The translations under genes and the position numbers were made by a program. Shown here piece by piece: positions 47,335-56,880 of a stretch of 64,000 nucleotides of DNA. Source of the stretch: Exiguobacterium acetylicum (GTDB taxonomy: Bacteria; Bacillota; Bacilli; Exiguobacteriales; Exiguobacteriaceae); contig NZ_CP081878.1 in the NCBI RefSeq assembly GCF_022170825.1, positions 212,001 through 276,000 of the forward strand, written 5' to 3'. Positions within the stretch are counted from its first letter, which is position 1. Every line of letters starts with the position of its first letter. The notes under the pieces are model-generated. The model did not search any database. It worked only from the letters and a program-made list of their open reading frames with translations, and was not told the origin of the DNA.

Positions 47335-48468
47335 ATGCAAAACGGTAATTTCATTCGGATGTTAACACGGATGCAAAATGTTCCACGGTGGGATGAATAC
47401 GCACCACGTTTTCCGGATAATGCAGCCAGTCACAGTTTTCGCGTCGCTTTATTTAGCTTGATGGCAAGCTATTTAGAAGAAGCTGACGGTCAGGCTCCGG
47501 TCGATCGTTTGACGTTGCTCGGAAAAGCATTGTTCCATGATATGAACGAAGTCATCACGGGACCAATCAAACACCGGACGAAAAAAGAGCCGACGTTACA
47601 CGCGCATATTCAGGCAATGGAACAACAAGCGAGTGAACAGCTCGTCGCCTTGCTCTCGAAATCGCTACAACCAGCGTTTACGACCTACCTCGTTTATGCG
47701 GAAGATGATTCGCCAGAAGGGCGAATCGTCGAAGCCATCGATACCTTCGATGCGATGTTGTATGCACGACGGGAAGCACGAATGACAGCCTCAATCTTTT
47801 TTGAACGGAAGGCAGCTGAACTGCAGGCAGTTCTCGAACAACACCCACTCGTTTCTGTCCGTCGCTTGACGCAGTCCGTCATGGAAGAAGACGAGATGTC
47901 TCATTTCATTGAAAACGTCTTGATGATGGACACGATTCGGCGCTGGAAAGGGCGTTTCAATACGATTGATGATAACGACGCGACACATGCGTTTCGGGCA
48001 GCATCGCTTGGTATCTTCAATGGTCTGATTGAATCGGAAAAGTACGGCGTCACGATTGATATCGAAGAAGTCGTCTCTCGTCTACTGTGTCATGATTTGG
48101 TCGAAGGAACGACAGGCGATGTCCTCGGACCGGTCAAACATGCGACCCCGATCACGGCAGCTGCTTTTGAAGCATACGAACGGGCAGAGGGAGAGACGTT
48201 AATCAATAATTTACCGGAAGACATCCGAGCGGCGTTTCGTCGGTTCGTCGTCGAAGCAAAAGATGAGACGTATGAAGGACAAATGGTGGACGTGATTGAT
48301 AAACTCGATGCGTTGATCAAGATGAACATGGAACGGAAACTAAATGGTGTCGAGTATGAGACCGGTTATCGCGCGCAACTCAAAAAGGTGCAAATGACAT
48401 ACGAAAACCCATCGGTCGTCTTTTTCCTTGCCTATGTCCTGCATGATTTGGATTACGTGACGTCATGA
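47335..48468 (+). CDS. Two fused YfbR-like HD domains (nucleotidase family)
   Basis: 377 residues with two tandem HD-phosphohydrolase domains of the YfbR/HD_3 type. Domain 1 (about 1-185): NAASHSFRVALFS, LFHDMNEVITGPIKH, EAIDTFDAML. Domain 2 (about 195-375): NDATHAFRAASLG, LCHDLVEGTTGDVLGPVKH, DVIDKLDALI. Both keep the H...HD...D metal ligands. Single-domain relatives hydrolyse deoxynucleoside monophosphates, so a pseudo-dimeric nucleotidase is likely. Overlaps the MFS gene by four bases. Confidence 0.83.
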   Translation: MQNGNFIRMLTRMQNVPRWDEYAPRFPDNAASHSFRVALFSLMASYLEEADGQAPVDRLTLLGKALFHDMNEVITGPIKHRTKKEPTLHAHIQAMEQQASEQLVALLSKSLQPAFTTYLVYAEDDSPEGRIVEAIDTFDAMLYARREARMTASIFFERKAAELQAVLEQHPLVSVRRLTQSVMEEDEMSHFIENVLMMDTIRRWKGRFNTIDDNDATHAFRAASLGIFNGLIESEKYGVTIDIEEVVSRLLCHDLVEGTTGDVLGPVKHATPITAAAFEAYERAEGETLINNLPEDIRAAFRRFVVEAKDETYEGQMVDVIDKLDALIKMNMERKLNGVEYETGYRAQLKKVQMTYENPSVVFFLAYVLHDLDYVTS

Positions 48469-49667
48469 AGAAAGAAACGATGACTCCACGCCGCCTGACG
48501 TTGATCCTGATTCTCGGTTCACTCGCTGCACTTGGACCGCTCTCGATCGACATGTATCTACCTGCTTTTCCGGACATGTCACGCTCGTTTGATGCGAGTG
48601 CGTCACTGATCCAACTGAGCTTAACGGCATGTATGCTTGGGATGGCACTCGGGCAGTTGATTGTTGGACCGCTCAGTGATGTTCGCGGACGCAAACGTCC
48701 GTTAATGATTGCTCTGCTTGCATATCTGCTCGCTTCTCTCGCTTGTGCCATGGCACCGACGATTGAAGTGTTGATTGCGCTTCGCTTTGTCCAAGGCGCA
48801 GCTGGAGCGTCTGGCATCGTCATTTCCCGGGCAATCGTCCGCGACTTGTTTGAAGGACCGGAGTTAACGCGGTTCTTTGCGGCACTGTCACTCGTCAACG
48901 GAACGGCACCGATTCTCGCACCGGTCATTGGTGGACAAATCCTTCGGTTTGGCGACTGGCATTTCGTCTTTTATTTGCTCGCGATTTTAAGCACATTGAT
49001 GTTACTTGCCGTTGCAATGCGTTTACCAGAAACACTCCCACTTGAGAGACGTGTCGAAGGCAATTTGACGACGACGTTGAAAACCTTCGGACGTTTGTTG
49101 ACGGACCGTATTTTCATCGGCTATGCGTTCGCGCAAGCATTCGTCATGGGCGCAATGTTTGCCTATATCTCCGGTTCACCATTCGTCTTACAAAATATTT
49201 ATGGTGCTTCACCGCAACAGTTCAGTTTTTTGTTTGGCTTAAACGGAATCGGAATCATCTTAGCGGCCCAAATCGCTGGTCGTCTTGCTGGTCGTGTTGA
49301 TTCAGAACGGCTGATGCGGATCAGTTTGACGATTGTGGCAAGTGCAAGCATCTTGTTATTCCTTGCCTTAACGTTAACGGATCAACTAATCTTCGTCATG
49401 ATTCCACTGTTCTTCGTCGTCTCAAGTGTCGGTTTGATCTCAACGCTCGGTTTCACTTTAGCGATGCAAAACTATGGATCAACGGCTGGGAGTGCCTCGG
49501 CACTTCTCGGACTGTTACCGATGCTCATCGGCTCACTTGTCTCGCCACTCGTTGGGATCATGGGGGAGCAATCGGCTATTCCGATGGGGCTGATCATCAT
49601 GACACTCGATTGTCTGGCGCTCGTTCTCTATTACGGTCTGATCGTTCGTCGACCAAATCGTTTATAA
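48465..49667 (+). CDS. Bcr/CflA-family MFS exporter
   Basis: 400 residues, 12 helices, proton-driven drug exporter of the DHA1 Bcr/CflA subgroup. The helix 1 block is GPLSIDMYLPAFPDMSRSF, and GPLSDVRGRKRPLM is motif A. VQGAAGASGIVISRAIVRD is the helix 4 signature. Relatives export bicyclomycin, chloramphenicol or sulfonamides. Translationally coupled to the tandem HD protein (ATGA overlap). Confidence 0.9.
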   Translation: MKKETMTPRRLTLILILGSLAALGPLSIDMYLPAFPDMSRSFDASASLIQLSLTACMLGMALGQLIVGPLSDVRGRKRPLMIALLAYLLASLACAMAPTIEVLIALRFVQGAAGASGIVISRAIVRDLFEGPELTRFFAALSLVNGTAPILAPVIGGQILRFGDWHFVFYLLAILSTLMLLAVAMRLPETLPLERRVEGNLTTTLKTFGRLLTDRIFIGYAFAQAFVMGAMFAYISGSPFVLQNIYGASPQQFSFLFGLNGIGIILAAQIAGRLAGRVDSERLMRISLTIVASASILLFLALTLTDQLIFVMIPLFFVVSSVGLISTLGFTLAMQNYGSTAGSASALLGLLPMLIGSLVSPLVGIMGEQSAIPMGLIIMTLDCLALVLYYGLIVRRPNRL

Positions 49668-49682
49668 ATGTTGGTTATTCAA

Positions 49683-49717
49683 AAACGTTTGTCCTATGTA
49701 TGGGACGAACGTTTTTT
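49683..49717 (+). terminator. Intrinsic terminator
   Basis: AACGTTTGTCC / GGACGAACGTT hairpin followed by seven T, after the MFS gene. Confidence 0.85.
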
Positions 49718-49818
49718 TCTTTAATGAAAGGAAAATAAATGGAATTCATTTTGAAACATTTTCTAGGTTTTTTTCGTAAAAGAGAAAGAAAGTCAGTACT
49801 TCAGAAAGGAGTGGAGCG

Positions 49819-50046
49819 ATGAAACAGGAGTTGCAGCGTGAACGAGAACCGTCGATTGAGGCAAGGTTAGCCCGTCATTTTGCCGCACAGAAAAAATACT
49901 TACGCCGTCAAGAAGAGGCAATCGATCAACGAGACAAAGAATTGGCTCGTTTATTGTTTGAGGAAAACCGGACTGCTTATCAAAGGGCTTACCACGAGCT
50001 GTATGGCTCACATCCTTACATCGAGGTGAACAAAGATGGACGTTAG
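49819..50046 (+). CDS. Small charged coiled-coil protein heading the flotillin operon
   Basis: 75 residues, almost entirely helical and charged: EREPSIEARLARHF, KKYLRRQEEAIDQRDKELARL, then FEENRTAYQRAYHELYG. No membrane segment. AAAGGAG precedes the ATG. It overlaps the NfeD-like gene by 11 bases, so it is part of the flotillin operon. No family recognised; a soluble partner of the flotillin complex is possible. Confidence 0.7.
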   Translation: MKQELQREREPSIEARLARHFAAQKKYLRRQEEAIDQRDKELARLLFEENRTAYQRAYHELYGSHPYIEVNKDGR

Positions 50047-50557
50047 TACACTTTATTTATATGCGTTAGCGGCTGCTGCTTGTGGTGTGTTTGTGTCCAT
50101 CCTATTCTCAGACGTCATTCCAGGCGTCGATCAAATCTTTCATCCCACGTTGATCTTATCTTTCATCATCATTACATCCGCAATCGGCTTCGGACTCGAA
50201 CAGCTCAGTCCGCTTGGTTCGATTTTGATTTTGATAATCAGCAGTGTCATCGCGTTATTAGTGACGACGCTAATGCATATCTTTTTGTTCGTTCCAATGG
50301 CACAAGCGGAACAGTCGCTTGGTTTTTCAGAACAGACGCTAGAAGGACGTAGCGCAACCGTCATCGTGCCGATCCCGACTGAAGGGTATGGCGAGATCTT
50401 ACTCGATGATGTGTCAGGGCGCGTATCAAAGTCAGCCGTTCTATTTGAAGGACCAGCTTTACCGCAAGGCACGAAGGTGCTCGTCATCGAGATTAAACAA
50501 GGCGTCGCCTCTGTTGTGACGTATCCCCATCAATGGAAAAAGGAGATGTTTTTATGA
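50036..50557 (+). CDS. NfeD-like membrane protein (YuaF type)
   Basis: 173 residues. Three to four N-terminal helices (about 5-90) and a cytosolic OB-fold NfeD domain (about 98-168, with LEGRSATVIVPIP and GYGEILLD). It lacks the serine protease part of long NfeD proteins. YuaF-type proteins are encoded with flotillin and act in membrane microdomains. GAGGTG precedes the ATG, and the stop overlaps the flotillin start (ATGA). Confidence 0.85.
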   Translation: MDVSTLYLYALAAAACGVFVSILFSDVIPGVDQIFHPTLILSFIIITSAIGFGLEQLSPLGSILILIISSVIALLVTTLMHIFLFVPMAQAEQSLGFSEQTLEGRSATVIVPIPTEGYGEILLDDVSGRVSKSAVLFEGPALPQGTKVLVIEIKQGVASVVTYPHQWKKEMFL

Positions 50558-52074
50558 ATCCAGTGTTAATCGTATCGATCGTCGCGGTCGCGTTGATCGT
50601 TGCTTTGATTGTCCTATTCATTACGAAGTATCGGACGGTTGGTCCGGAAGAAGCATTAATCGTATCCGGGAGTTATCTCGGAGGGCGCAACGTGAATACG
50701 GATGAGTCCGGCAACCGAGTGAAGATCATTCGCGGAGGCGGAACGTTCGTACTGCCTGTCTTCCAACAGGCAACACCACTGAGTTTGTTATCGAGTAAAC
50801 TCGAAGTCACGACACCAGAAGTGTATACGGAGCAAGGTGTACCGGTCATGGCAGACGGAACAGCAATCATTAAAATCGGTAGCTCGATTTCTGAAATTGC
50901 GACGGCAGCGGAGCAGTTCCTCGGAAAATCAAAAGAAGAGCGCGAAGGAGAAGCCCGTGAGGTTCTCGAAGGTCACTTGCGTTCGATTCTTGGCTCGATG
51001 ACCGTCGAAGAAATCTATAAGAACCGAGATAAGTTCTCGCAAGAAGTTCAGCGAGTCGCGTCACAAGACCTTGCGAAGATGGGTCTCGTCATCGTGTCGT
51101 TTACGATCAAAGATGTGCGTGACAAGAACGGATACTTAGAATCACTCGGGAAACCACGGATTGCTCAGGTTCGCCGTGATGCCGATATCGCAACGGCAGA
51201 CGCGGAAAAAGAGACACGCATCAAACGAGCAGAAGCTTCAAAGGATGCGAAAAAAGCAGAACTCGAACGTGCAACGGAAATCGCTGAAGCGGAAAAAGAA
51301 AATCAGTTGAAGATGGCAGATTACCGTCGCGAGCAAGATATCGCGAAGGCGAAAGCCGACCAAGCGTATGATCTCGAGAATGCACGTGCGCAACAAGAAG
51401 TCACAGAGCAACAGATGCAAATCAAAATCATCGAGCGTCAAAAACAAATCGAACTCGAAGAACGCGAAATTCTGCGTCGTGAGAAACAATACGATGCGGA
51501 AGTCAAAAAACGTGCCGATGCGGATCGTTACTCGATTGAACAGGCAGCTCAAGCGGACCGTGCGAAGCAATATGCGGAAGCAGACGCAACGAAATACCGG
51601 ATTGAAGCATCAGCAAAAGCAGATGCAGAACGAATTCGTCTCGATGGTCTCGCGAAAGCGGACGCCGAACGGGCACAAGGGGAAACAGAAGCCGATATCA
51701 TTCGCTTGAAAGGTCTTGCTGAAGCAGAAGCGAAAGAAAAAATCGCGCAGGCGTTCGAACAATTCGGACAAGCCGCGATCCTTGATATGGTCATTCGGAT
51801 GATGCCTGAATACGCGAAAGAGATTGCAGCACCACTCGGTAACATCGATAAGATCACAGTCGTCGATACAGGTAGCGGTGAAGGTGGTGGCGCGAACCGG
51901 GTCACAGGTTACGCAACGGATTTGATGGCGTCACTGCAAGAGACGTTAAAAGCGTCGTCAGGACTCGATGTCAAAGAGCTGATCGAGAACTTCTCCGGTA
52001 AAGGAACAGCAAAACCATTGACGGTCAATCTAAATTCACATGATGCAGTGGCAGCGTCGAAAACTGAAGACTAA
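50554..52074 (+). CDS. floT: Flotillin
   Basis: 506 residues. An N-terminal membrane-inserting helix (about 4-24) is followed by a band-7/SPFH domain (about 30-190). A long Ala/Glu-rich helical flotillin domain comes next (about 195-400, repeats such as AEKETRIKRAEASKDA and ADAERIRLDGLAKADAE), then a C-terminal tail. It scaffolds functional membrane microdomains that host signalling and transport complexes, as B. subtilis YuaG/FloT does. AAAGGAG is eight bases before the ATG at 50554. Confidence 0.93.
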   Translation: MNPVLIVSIVAVALIVALIVLFITKYRTVGPEEALIVSGSYLGGRNVNTDESGNRVKIIRGGGTFVLPVFQQATPLSLLSSKLEVTTPEVYTEQGVPVMADGTAIIKIGSSISEIATAAEQFLGKSKEEREGEAREVLEGHLRSILGSMTVEEIYKNRDKFSQEVQRVASQDLAKMGLVIVSFTIKDVRDKNGYLESLGKPRIAQVRRDADIATADAEKETRIKRAEASKDAKKAELERATEIAEAEKENQLKMADYRREQDIAKAKADQAYDLENARAQQEVTEQQMQIKIIERQKQIELEEREILRREKQYDAEVKKRADADRYSIEQAAQADRAKQYAEADATKYRIEASAKADAERIRLDGLAKADAERAQGETEADIIRLKGLAEAEAKEKIAQAFEQFGQAAILDMVIRMMPEYAKEIAAPLGNIDKITVVDTGSGEGGGANRVTGYATDLMASLQETLKASSGLDVKELIENFSGKGTAKPLTVNLNSHDAVAASKTED

Positions 52075-52075
52075 T

Positions 52076-52486
52076 ATGCAAAGTCGTGTCTTATTGATCG
52101 CGTTTGCGCTCCTTCTTTTTCATATCGCTTGGCCGCTTCCGTGGTATGCACTGGCAGTACTAGGTGGCGTCATTGGCATCATCAAGGGATACACAACGGA
52201 TGAAGGAATCGTCAATATATTTAATGTGAAAAAAGTGTCCTATTCGCTACAGGATCGACAGACACGTCAGGAAGCCGTTCTTGCTCTGATGTGTAGCCTG
52301 TTGACAGTTGATTTCCCGTATTGGTATGCCGGTGTGACAACAGGAATAGGATGGCGTGACGTCGGATACGTTGGATTTGAAGTAATATCGACGCTTCTGT
52401 TCGCTTACTTCTTATTCCGTTTCCTATGTCTGAATCTTTTCCGACCGTTCTCGGTACCGGAAAGAAGGGAGCAGAAAGATGGATAG
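52076..52486 (+). CDS. Uncharacterised membrane protein of the flotillin operon
   Basis: 136 residues. Two N-terminal hydrophobic stretches (about 4-20 and 23-37), a hydrophilic middle (KKVSYSLQDRQTRQE), and two further hydrophobic stretches (about 70-85 and 95-120). It starts one base after the flotillin stop with a weak ribosome binding site, so it probably relies on coupling. No family recognised. Overlaps the next gene by eight bases. Confidence 0.6.
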   Translation: MQSRVLLIAFALLLFHIAWPLPWYALAVLGGVIGIIKGYTTDEGIVNIFNVKKVSYSLQDRQTRQEAVLALMCSLLTVDFPYWYAGVTTGIGWRDVGYVGFEVISTLLFAYFLFRFLCLNLFRPFSVPERREQKDG

Positions 52487-52697
52487 TATCGTATTACTAC
52501 TGCAAGAGCGCTGGATTCTGTTGCTGCCGTTCCTCGTCGTGTTCTTGATCAACGTTGGGTTATTGACTGCCCTTCTTAAGAAACGACGTGATTTGCCGAA
52601 GATGTTAGTCTTTGGAATGGGAGGGATGGCGAGCGTGTTCATCGTCTTTTCGCTCGTCTTAAGTGTCTCACTACTGTTCTTCGGATATAACTCATAA
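52479..52697 (+). CDS. Small two-helix membrane protein of the flotillin operon
   Basis: 72 residues, two hydrophobic segments (about 11-32 and 46-68) with a basic connector (KKRRDLPK). AAGGGAG precedes the ATG. It is the last gene of a five-gene cluster with overlapping or touching reading frames, followed by a terminator. No family recognised. Confidence 0.65.
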   Translation: MDSIVLLLQERWILLLPFLVVFLINVGLLTALLKKRRDLPKMLVFGMGGMASVFIVFSLVLSVSLLFFGYNS

Positions 52698-52706
52698 TCA
52701 CAAAAA

Positions 52707-52741
52707 ACGGGGCAGGCTCTAAACAGAGTCCGTCCCGTTTT
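52707..52741. terminator. Bidirectional terminator
   Basis: ACGGGGCAGGCTCT / AGAGTCCGTCCCGT hairpin with A run before and T run after, between the flotillin operon and convergent degV. Confidence 0.8.
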
Positions 52742-52764
52742 AAATAAAGTAAGAATGAATGCCA

Positions 52765-53613
52765 TTAACGTGGAAGATCGTATCCAATGACGACAAGTCC
52801 TGGTCCAGTGTGTGAACCAATGGCTGCACCGGCGATCGTCAAGATGACTTCGCTTGGTGAGAAATGTGCCTCAATCAATTGTTTTAACTGTTCTGCTCGT
52901 TCGATCGAATCCCCGTGACCAATCATGATCCGGTGTCCATCAATCGCTGGACGCGCTTCCTCCATCCACTCGACGATCCGGTTCATGACCTTTTTCTGAC
53001 CTCGGATTTTTTCTTTTGGGATCAATTTCCCGTCTTCGACTGTCAACAGTGGCAAAATCGATAGGAGACCACCGATGAAGGCACTGGCACGAGAAACACG
53101 CCCGCCACGCATCAAGTATTCCAGTGATTCTACCGTGAAAAGATGACGAACCGTGTTGACCTTCGCTTCAGCATAAGCCGCTGTTTCTTCAAACGAATGC
53201 GTCTGTGCATACTCTGCGACATCGAGAACGAATAGTCCTTGTCCCGTTGAAGCTGTTTTCGTATCGAGTACGAGATAAGGCACGTTCGGATATTTTTCCG
53301 CGAGTTCATCTACGAGCATCTTCGCGGTTTGGTACGTTCCAGATAATTCGCTCGAGAAGGCGAGATAGAGGAAAGGATCACCTTGTTCGAAGTGACGCGT
53401 GAACACCTCGACCATCCGGCTGACTTCTACTTGAAATGTCTTCGGTGCTGCACCGTCACGCATCTTATCATACAGTTGTTTCGGAGATATCGATTCTCCA
53501 TCGAAGAACGTGTCTTCGTCGATCAATACGCCGAACGGCATGACCGTAAAATCATAAGCATCTAACATGTCTTTTGGTGCATCAGCACCACTGTCTGTGA
53601 TCAATCGGATCAT
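52765..53613 (-). CDS. DegV-family fatty-acid-binding protein
   Basis: 282 residues. DegV fold: ITDSGADAPKDML at the N-terminus, FSSELSGTYQTAKML with the lipid-carboxylate-binding serine, and LEYLMRGGRVSRASAF. These are FakB-type proteins that present fatty acids to the FakA kinase for incorporation into phospholipid. AAAGGAG is eight bases before the ATG at 53613; a GTG at 53616 also exists. It is 16 bases after the lipL stop, so the two are likely cotranscribed (lipL first). Confidence 0.88.
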   Translation of the reverse strand: MIRLITDSGADAPKDMLDAYDFTVMPFGVLIDEDTFFDGESISPKQLYDKMRDGAAPKTFQVEVSRMVEVFTRHFEQGDPFLYLAFSSELSGTYQTAKMLVDELAEKYPNVPYLVLDTKTASTGQGLFVLDVAEYAQTHSFEETAAYAEAKVNTVRHLFTVESLEYLMRGGRVSRASAFIGGLLSILPLLTVEDGKLIPKEKIRGQKKVMNRIVEWMEEARPAIDGHRIMIGHGDSIERAEQLKQLIEAHFSPSEVILTIAGAAIGSHTGPGLVVIGYDLPR

Positions 53614-53629
53614 CACGTTCTCTCCTTTC

Positions 53630-54451
53630 TTAACCTAGGGCTTTTTCGTTTCGATCAAGCATTCGACTCAAATTGACACCGAACCGCTCGTTCTCGAGTT
53701 CCGTCAAAGTCGCTGGTGTCAAATCAGCGCCGAGCGCAAGTAACGCTTCATACGCACGACGTAAGCAGTCCTCGACCGTCAATGAGGTACCGAGTAATTC
53801 TTCAAGCGAAGCCATCGTTTCTGGAACAATAGTTGGATAGACGAATTTCGTCGTCTCACCTTGAAGCGCTGCCGCGTAAAAGTCACGGACTAAAGCGGCA
53901 CGTTGACTTCCACTTCCGTTAACACAGAGGTAGATTTGAACAGCAACGCCACCGCGGACACGGCGTTGCGAGATACCAGCGAACTTTTTACCGGCGATCG
54001 ACAGGTCGTAAGAACCAGGACAGTATGAACCGACGACTTCACCGGCGACGATTGCATCTGTTTCCTGCGCGAACATGTGACGAACGAGTGCAAGCATCGC
54101 TTCGTAACCACTGTCGATATCGATCCCACCGCGTTCCGGTAAGACGAGCGAAATATTCAAGACACCAGCGTCAAGGACGACAGCAAGACCACCTGAGTTG
54201 CGGACGACGGGCGAGAAACCATGTTCGTTCAAAACGGCTACACCGTCAGCAAGATGAGGAAGACGGGCATCCTGGATGCCGAGGACGACGGTTTCGTGGT
54301 GAATCCAAGAGCGGAGTGCGGCTCCTTCTGTTGCAACGGAAGCACATAATGTGTCGTCCATCGCAAATGATTGTGTCGCATGGAAAGCAGTTCCGAGTGA
54401 CGTTTGATCAAAAATACGATAATGTTCTTGTTTTAAGAGTTCGATTCCCAT
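53630..54451 (-). CDS. lipL: Octanoyl-[GcvH]:protein N-octanoyltransferase
   Basis: 273 residues, BPL/LPL fold. It moves octanoyl groups from GcvH to the E2 subunits in Bacillus-type lipoate synthesis. The catalytic-cysteine block is [19 protein letters not shown], and [18 protein letters not shown] replaces the ligase RRSGGGAV motif, which distinguishes LipL from lipoate ligases. AAAGGAACG precedes the ATG. Neighbour of the ywfO-like gene, as in B. subtilis. Confidence 0.9.
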   Translation of the reverse strand: MGIELLKQEHYRIFDQTSLGTAFHATQSFAMDDTLCASVATEGAALRSWIHHETVVLGIQDARLPHLADGVAVLNEHGFSPVVRNSGGLAVVLDAGVLNISLVLPERGGIDIDSGYEAMLALVRHMFAQETDAIVAGEVVGSYCPGSYDLSIAGKKFAGISQRRVRGGVAVQIYLCVNGSGSQRAALVRDFYAAALQGETTKFVYPTIVPETMASLEELLGTSLTVEDCLRRAYEALLALGADLTPATLTELENERFGVNLSRMLDRNEKALG

Positions 54452-54596
54452 AGGCTCGTTCCTTTATTGTAGATTTGCGACATCATTATAGCACAGGGTG
54501 TGTAAAGTTTCTGTGCGAAGCGCCGCGCGAGACAGGAATCCTTGGAAACAAAACCGAACAACAACGACATAGACACGATTTAAAGGAGAGAAACAT

Positions 54597-55904
54597 ATGT
54601 ATCAATCATTAGGGCAATTAAAGGAAACGAAGGTCTTCAAAGATCCGGTTCATCGCTATATCTATGTCAGTGATCAGTTGATTTGGCAATTGATTGGTAC
54701 ACGTGAATTTCAGCGACTGCGCCGAATCAAGCAACTGGGAACATCTTTTTTGACGTTTCATGGGGCGGAACACACACGGTTCCATCACTCACTTGGTGTC
54801 TATGAAATCACGCGGCAACTGATTGACGTCTTTAACGGTCGCGCCGACTGGGATGATCAATACCGGGAGTTGACGCTCGCTGCAGCACTACTGCACGATG
54901 TCGGACACGGACCGTTTTCGCATGCGTTCGAAAATGTCTTTGGTGTCAATCACGAGACGTGGACGGAGCGAATCATCCTTGGAGATACGGAAATCAAGAA
55001 AGTGCTCGATCAAGTCGGAGACGGGTTTGCAGAAGAAGTCGCCTCAATCATTAATAAAACGCATCCGAATCAACTGCTCGTCACGATGATCAGCTCCCAA
55101 CTCGACGTCGACCGGATGGACTACTTGTTGCGCGATGCGCATTTTGCCGGTGTCAGCTACGGGAAATTCGATCTCGAGCGGATGTTACGTGTGTTGCGCC
55201 CGGCACCGAATCAGATGGTCGTCAAACAGTCGGGAATGCATTCGATTGAAGACTATATCATGCGTCGGTATCAAATGTATTGGCAAGTCTACCTGCACCC
55301 GGTGACACGATCAAGTGATTACCTATTAAAAGCGATTCTCGAACGAGCGCAGGAGCTGTACCTGTCCGATTATCCGTTTGCGATTGCACCGATCCATTTG
55401 ATGCCGTTATTTGATCAGAACATGGAGTTGCGCGATTTCCTTGGGCTCGATGAGACAATCGTCTACTTTTATTTTCAGCAGTGGGCAAATGAACAAGATC
55501 CAATTCTTTCTGATTTGTCTGGGCGATTCGTTGACCGGAAGTTGTTTAAGTATGTCGATTATCCGGCTGAAAAACGTGAACTCGTCCATGAAAAATTATG
55601 CGAGCTGTTTGAAGCGATTGGTCTGAATCCGGCGTATTATTTACTTGAAGATAAACTCAGTCGTCTTCCTTATGATTTATACGGAGATAACGGTGAAATC
55701 AGCAAACAACCGATCATGTTACAGATGAAGGATGGGCAGATGAAAGAAATTTCGCAAGTTTCGCCACTCGTTCAAGCAATCGCCACGTCACGCCAGACCG
55801 ATGAGAAGTTGTTCTTCCCACAAGAGATTTTGCACGACTTGCGCGAACATGCGAATGAGAAGATGCAAATCGACCAGTTATTGATTGGTAGCGTGACGTC
55901 ATGA
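54597..55904 (+). CDS. ywfO: HD-domain phosphohydrolase (YwfO-like)
   Basis: 435 residues. HD superfamily dGTPase-like protein: EFQRLRRIKQLGTSFLTFHG, HTRFHHSLGVYE, LLHDVGHGPFSHAFE (HD pair) and QLDVDRMDYLLRDA (distal Asp). Relatives are broad nucleoside triphosphate triphosphohydrolases. AAAGGAGAG precedes the ATG. Its stop overlaps the start of the APH-like gene (ATGATG). Confidence 0.88.
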   Translation: MYQSLGQLKETKVFKDPVHRYIYVSDQLIWQLIGTREFQRLRRIKQLGTSFLTFHGAEHTRFHHSLGVYEITRQLIDVFNGRADWDDQYRELTLAAALLHDVGHGPFSHAFENVFGVNHETWTERIILGDTEIKKVLDQVGDGFAEEVASIINKTHPNQLLVTMISSQLDVDRMDYLLRDAHFAGVSYGKFDLERMLRVLRPAPNQMVVKQSGMHSIEDYIMRRYQMYWQVYLHPVTRSSDYLLKAILERAQELYLSDYPFAIAPIHLMPLFDQNMELRDFLGLDETIVYFYFQQWANEQDPILSDLSGRFVDRKLFKYVDYPAEKRELVHEKLCELFEAIGLNPAYYLLEDKLSRLPYDLYGDNGEISKQPIMLQMKDGQMKEISQVSPLVQAIATSRQTDEKLFFPQEILHDLREHANEKMQIDQLLIGSVTS

Positions 55905-56758
55905 TGTCATCCGCTGTACTTGCAAAAATCTTACGAAAACTTGGTCAGGAGGGAGGAGAGGTCGAAGTCTTAAAAGGCGCGACTTCCTCCCTCATTTTGC
56001 GAGTCGGTGAGGGGATTCTTCGCATCCATACGAATCAAGATTGGCTACGGGAAGAACCTGATCTCGTCTTGCATGAAGCATTTGCGTTACAAGCAGCAGG
56101 AGACTTAGCACCAAATGTGTTGGACTATCAAACCGATGTTAGAGACGAAGTCCCGCCGTGGTTATATATGACACGTTCACCTGGAGAAATTCGGATTGAT
56201 CAGGTGGATGAGCAATATGTCGATCGACTGGCACAAATGCTTGCTGCGATCCATGCGCTACCGGTACCAGAATCTAGGTATGTCTATCAGCCTTATGCGA
56301 CAGAGCGTCACGTTCCGACGTGGACGCAGCATCCGGAGAGATGGCGTCAGCTACTGGCGGTCGAACCGGACGAAAGTCAAACGATCCGATTCATTCATCG
56401 GGATTTTCATCCGGTCAATGTGTTATACGAAATGAATGGAACGTGCCATACGATTGATTGGATTAATGCGTGTGTAGGTCCCATTGAAGTCGATCTTGCC
56501 CATTGTCGTTTGAATCTTGCCTTACTCGAATCCGTCGAGATGGCGGATCATTTTTTAAAAAGTTACCTGAAACAGACGAACCGCTTATACGATCACGCGT
56601 GGGATATTCGAGCTGTTTTTGATTTTGGACCTGAAACAATTGACGTCTATTCAGGGTGGAAAGCATATGGAAGGCAAAACCTTAGTCAGGACAATGTTCG
56701 GGAACGCTTGGAAAAGTTTGTCTTGAAAGTCTATGAAAATAACGAAAGCGGTTACTAA
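55901..56758 (+). CDS. Aminoglycoside phosphotransferase (APH)-family kinase
   Basis: 285 residues. Kinase-like fold with the catalytic block FIHRDFHPVNVLY (HxDxxxxN), the metal-binding IDWINACVGPIEVDLAH, and an upstream ATP-lobe VGEGILRIHTN. Substrate unknown; such chromosomal APH-fold kinases more often act on small metabolites such as amino alcohols or sugars than on antibiotics. Coupled to the ywfO-like gene by a four-base overlap, which suggests a related metabolic step. Confidence 0.82.
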   Translation: MMSSAVLAKILRKLGQEGGEVEVLKGATSSLILRVGEGILRIHTNQDWLREEPDLVLHEAFALQAAGDLAPNVLDYQTDVRDEVPPWLYMTRSPGEIRIDQVDEQYVDRLAQMLAAIHALPVPESRYVYQPYATERHVPTWTQHPERWRQLLAVEPDESQTIRFIHRDFHPVNVLYEMNGTCHTIDWINACVGPIEVDLAHCRLNLALLESVEMADHFLKSYLKQTNRLYDHAWDIRAVFDFGPETIDVYSGWKAYGRQNLSQDNVRERLEKFVLKVYENNESGY

Positions 56759-56880
56759 ATGAACTTTTCCTCTTGTAGTTCTTCGAAATATTGATTATTC
56801 TATTACTTGGAAAGAGATTAAACGTCAGACATCGTACGAATGTACAACTGATAAACAACTAATAGATAGAGGGGTACTTC

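Noticed and set aside
53630-54451. Lipoate-protein ligase assignment
   Set aside because: The catalytic cysteine block and altered RRSGGG motif fit LipL octanoyltransferase instead.
55901-56758. Aminoglycoside resistance gene
   Set aside because: Only the general APH fold motifs match; the core-genome context and coupling to ywfO argue for a metabolic kinase.
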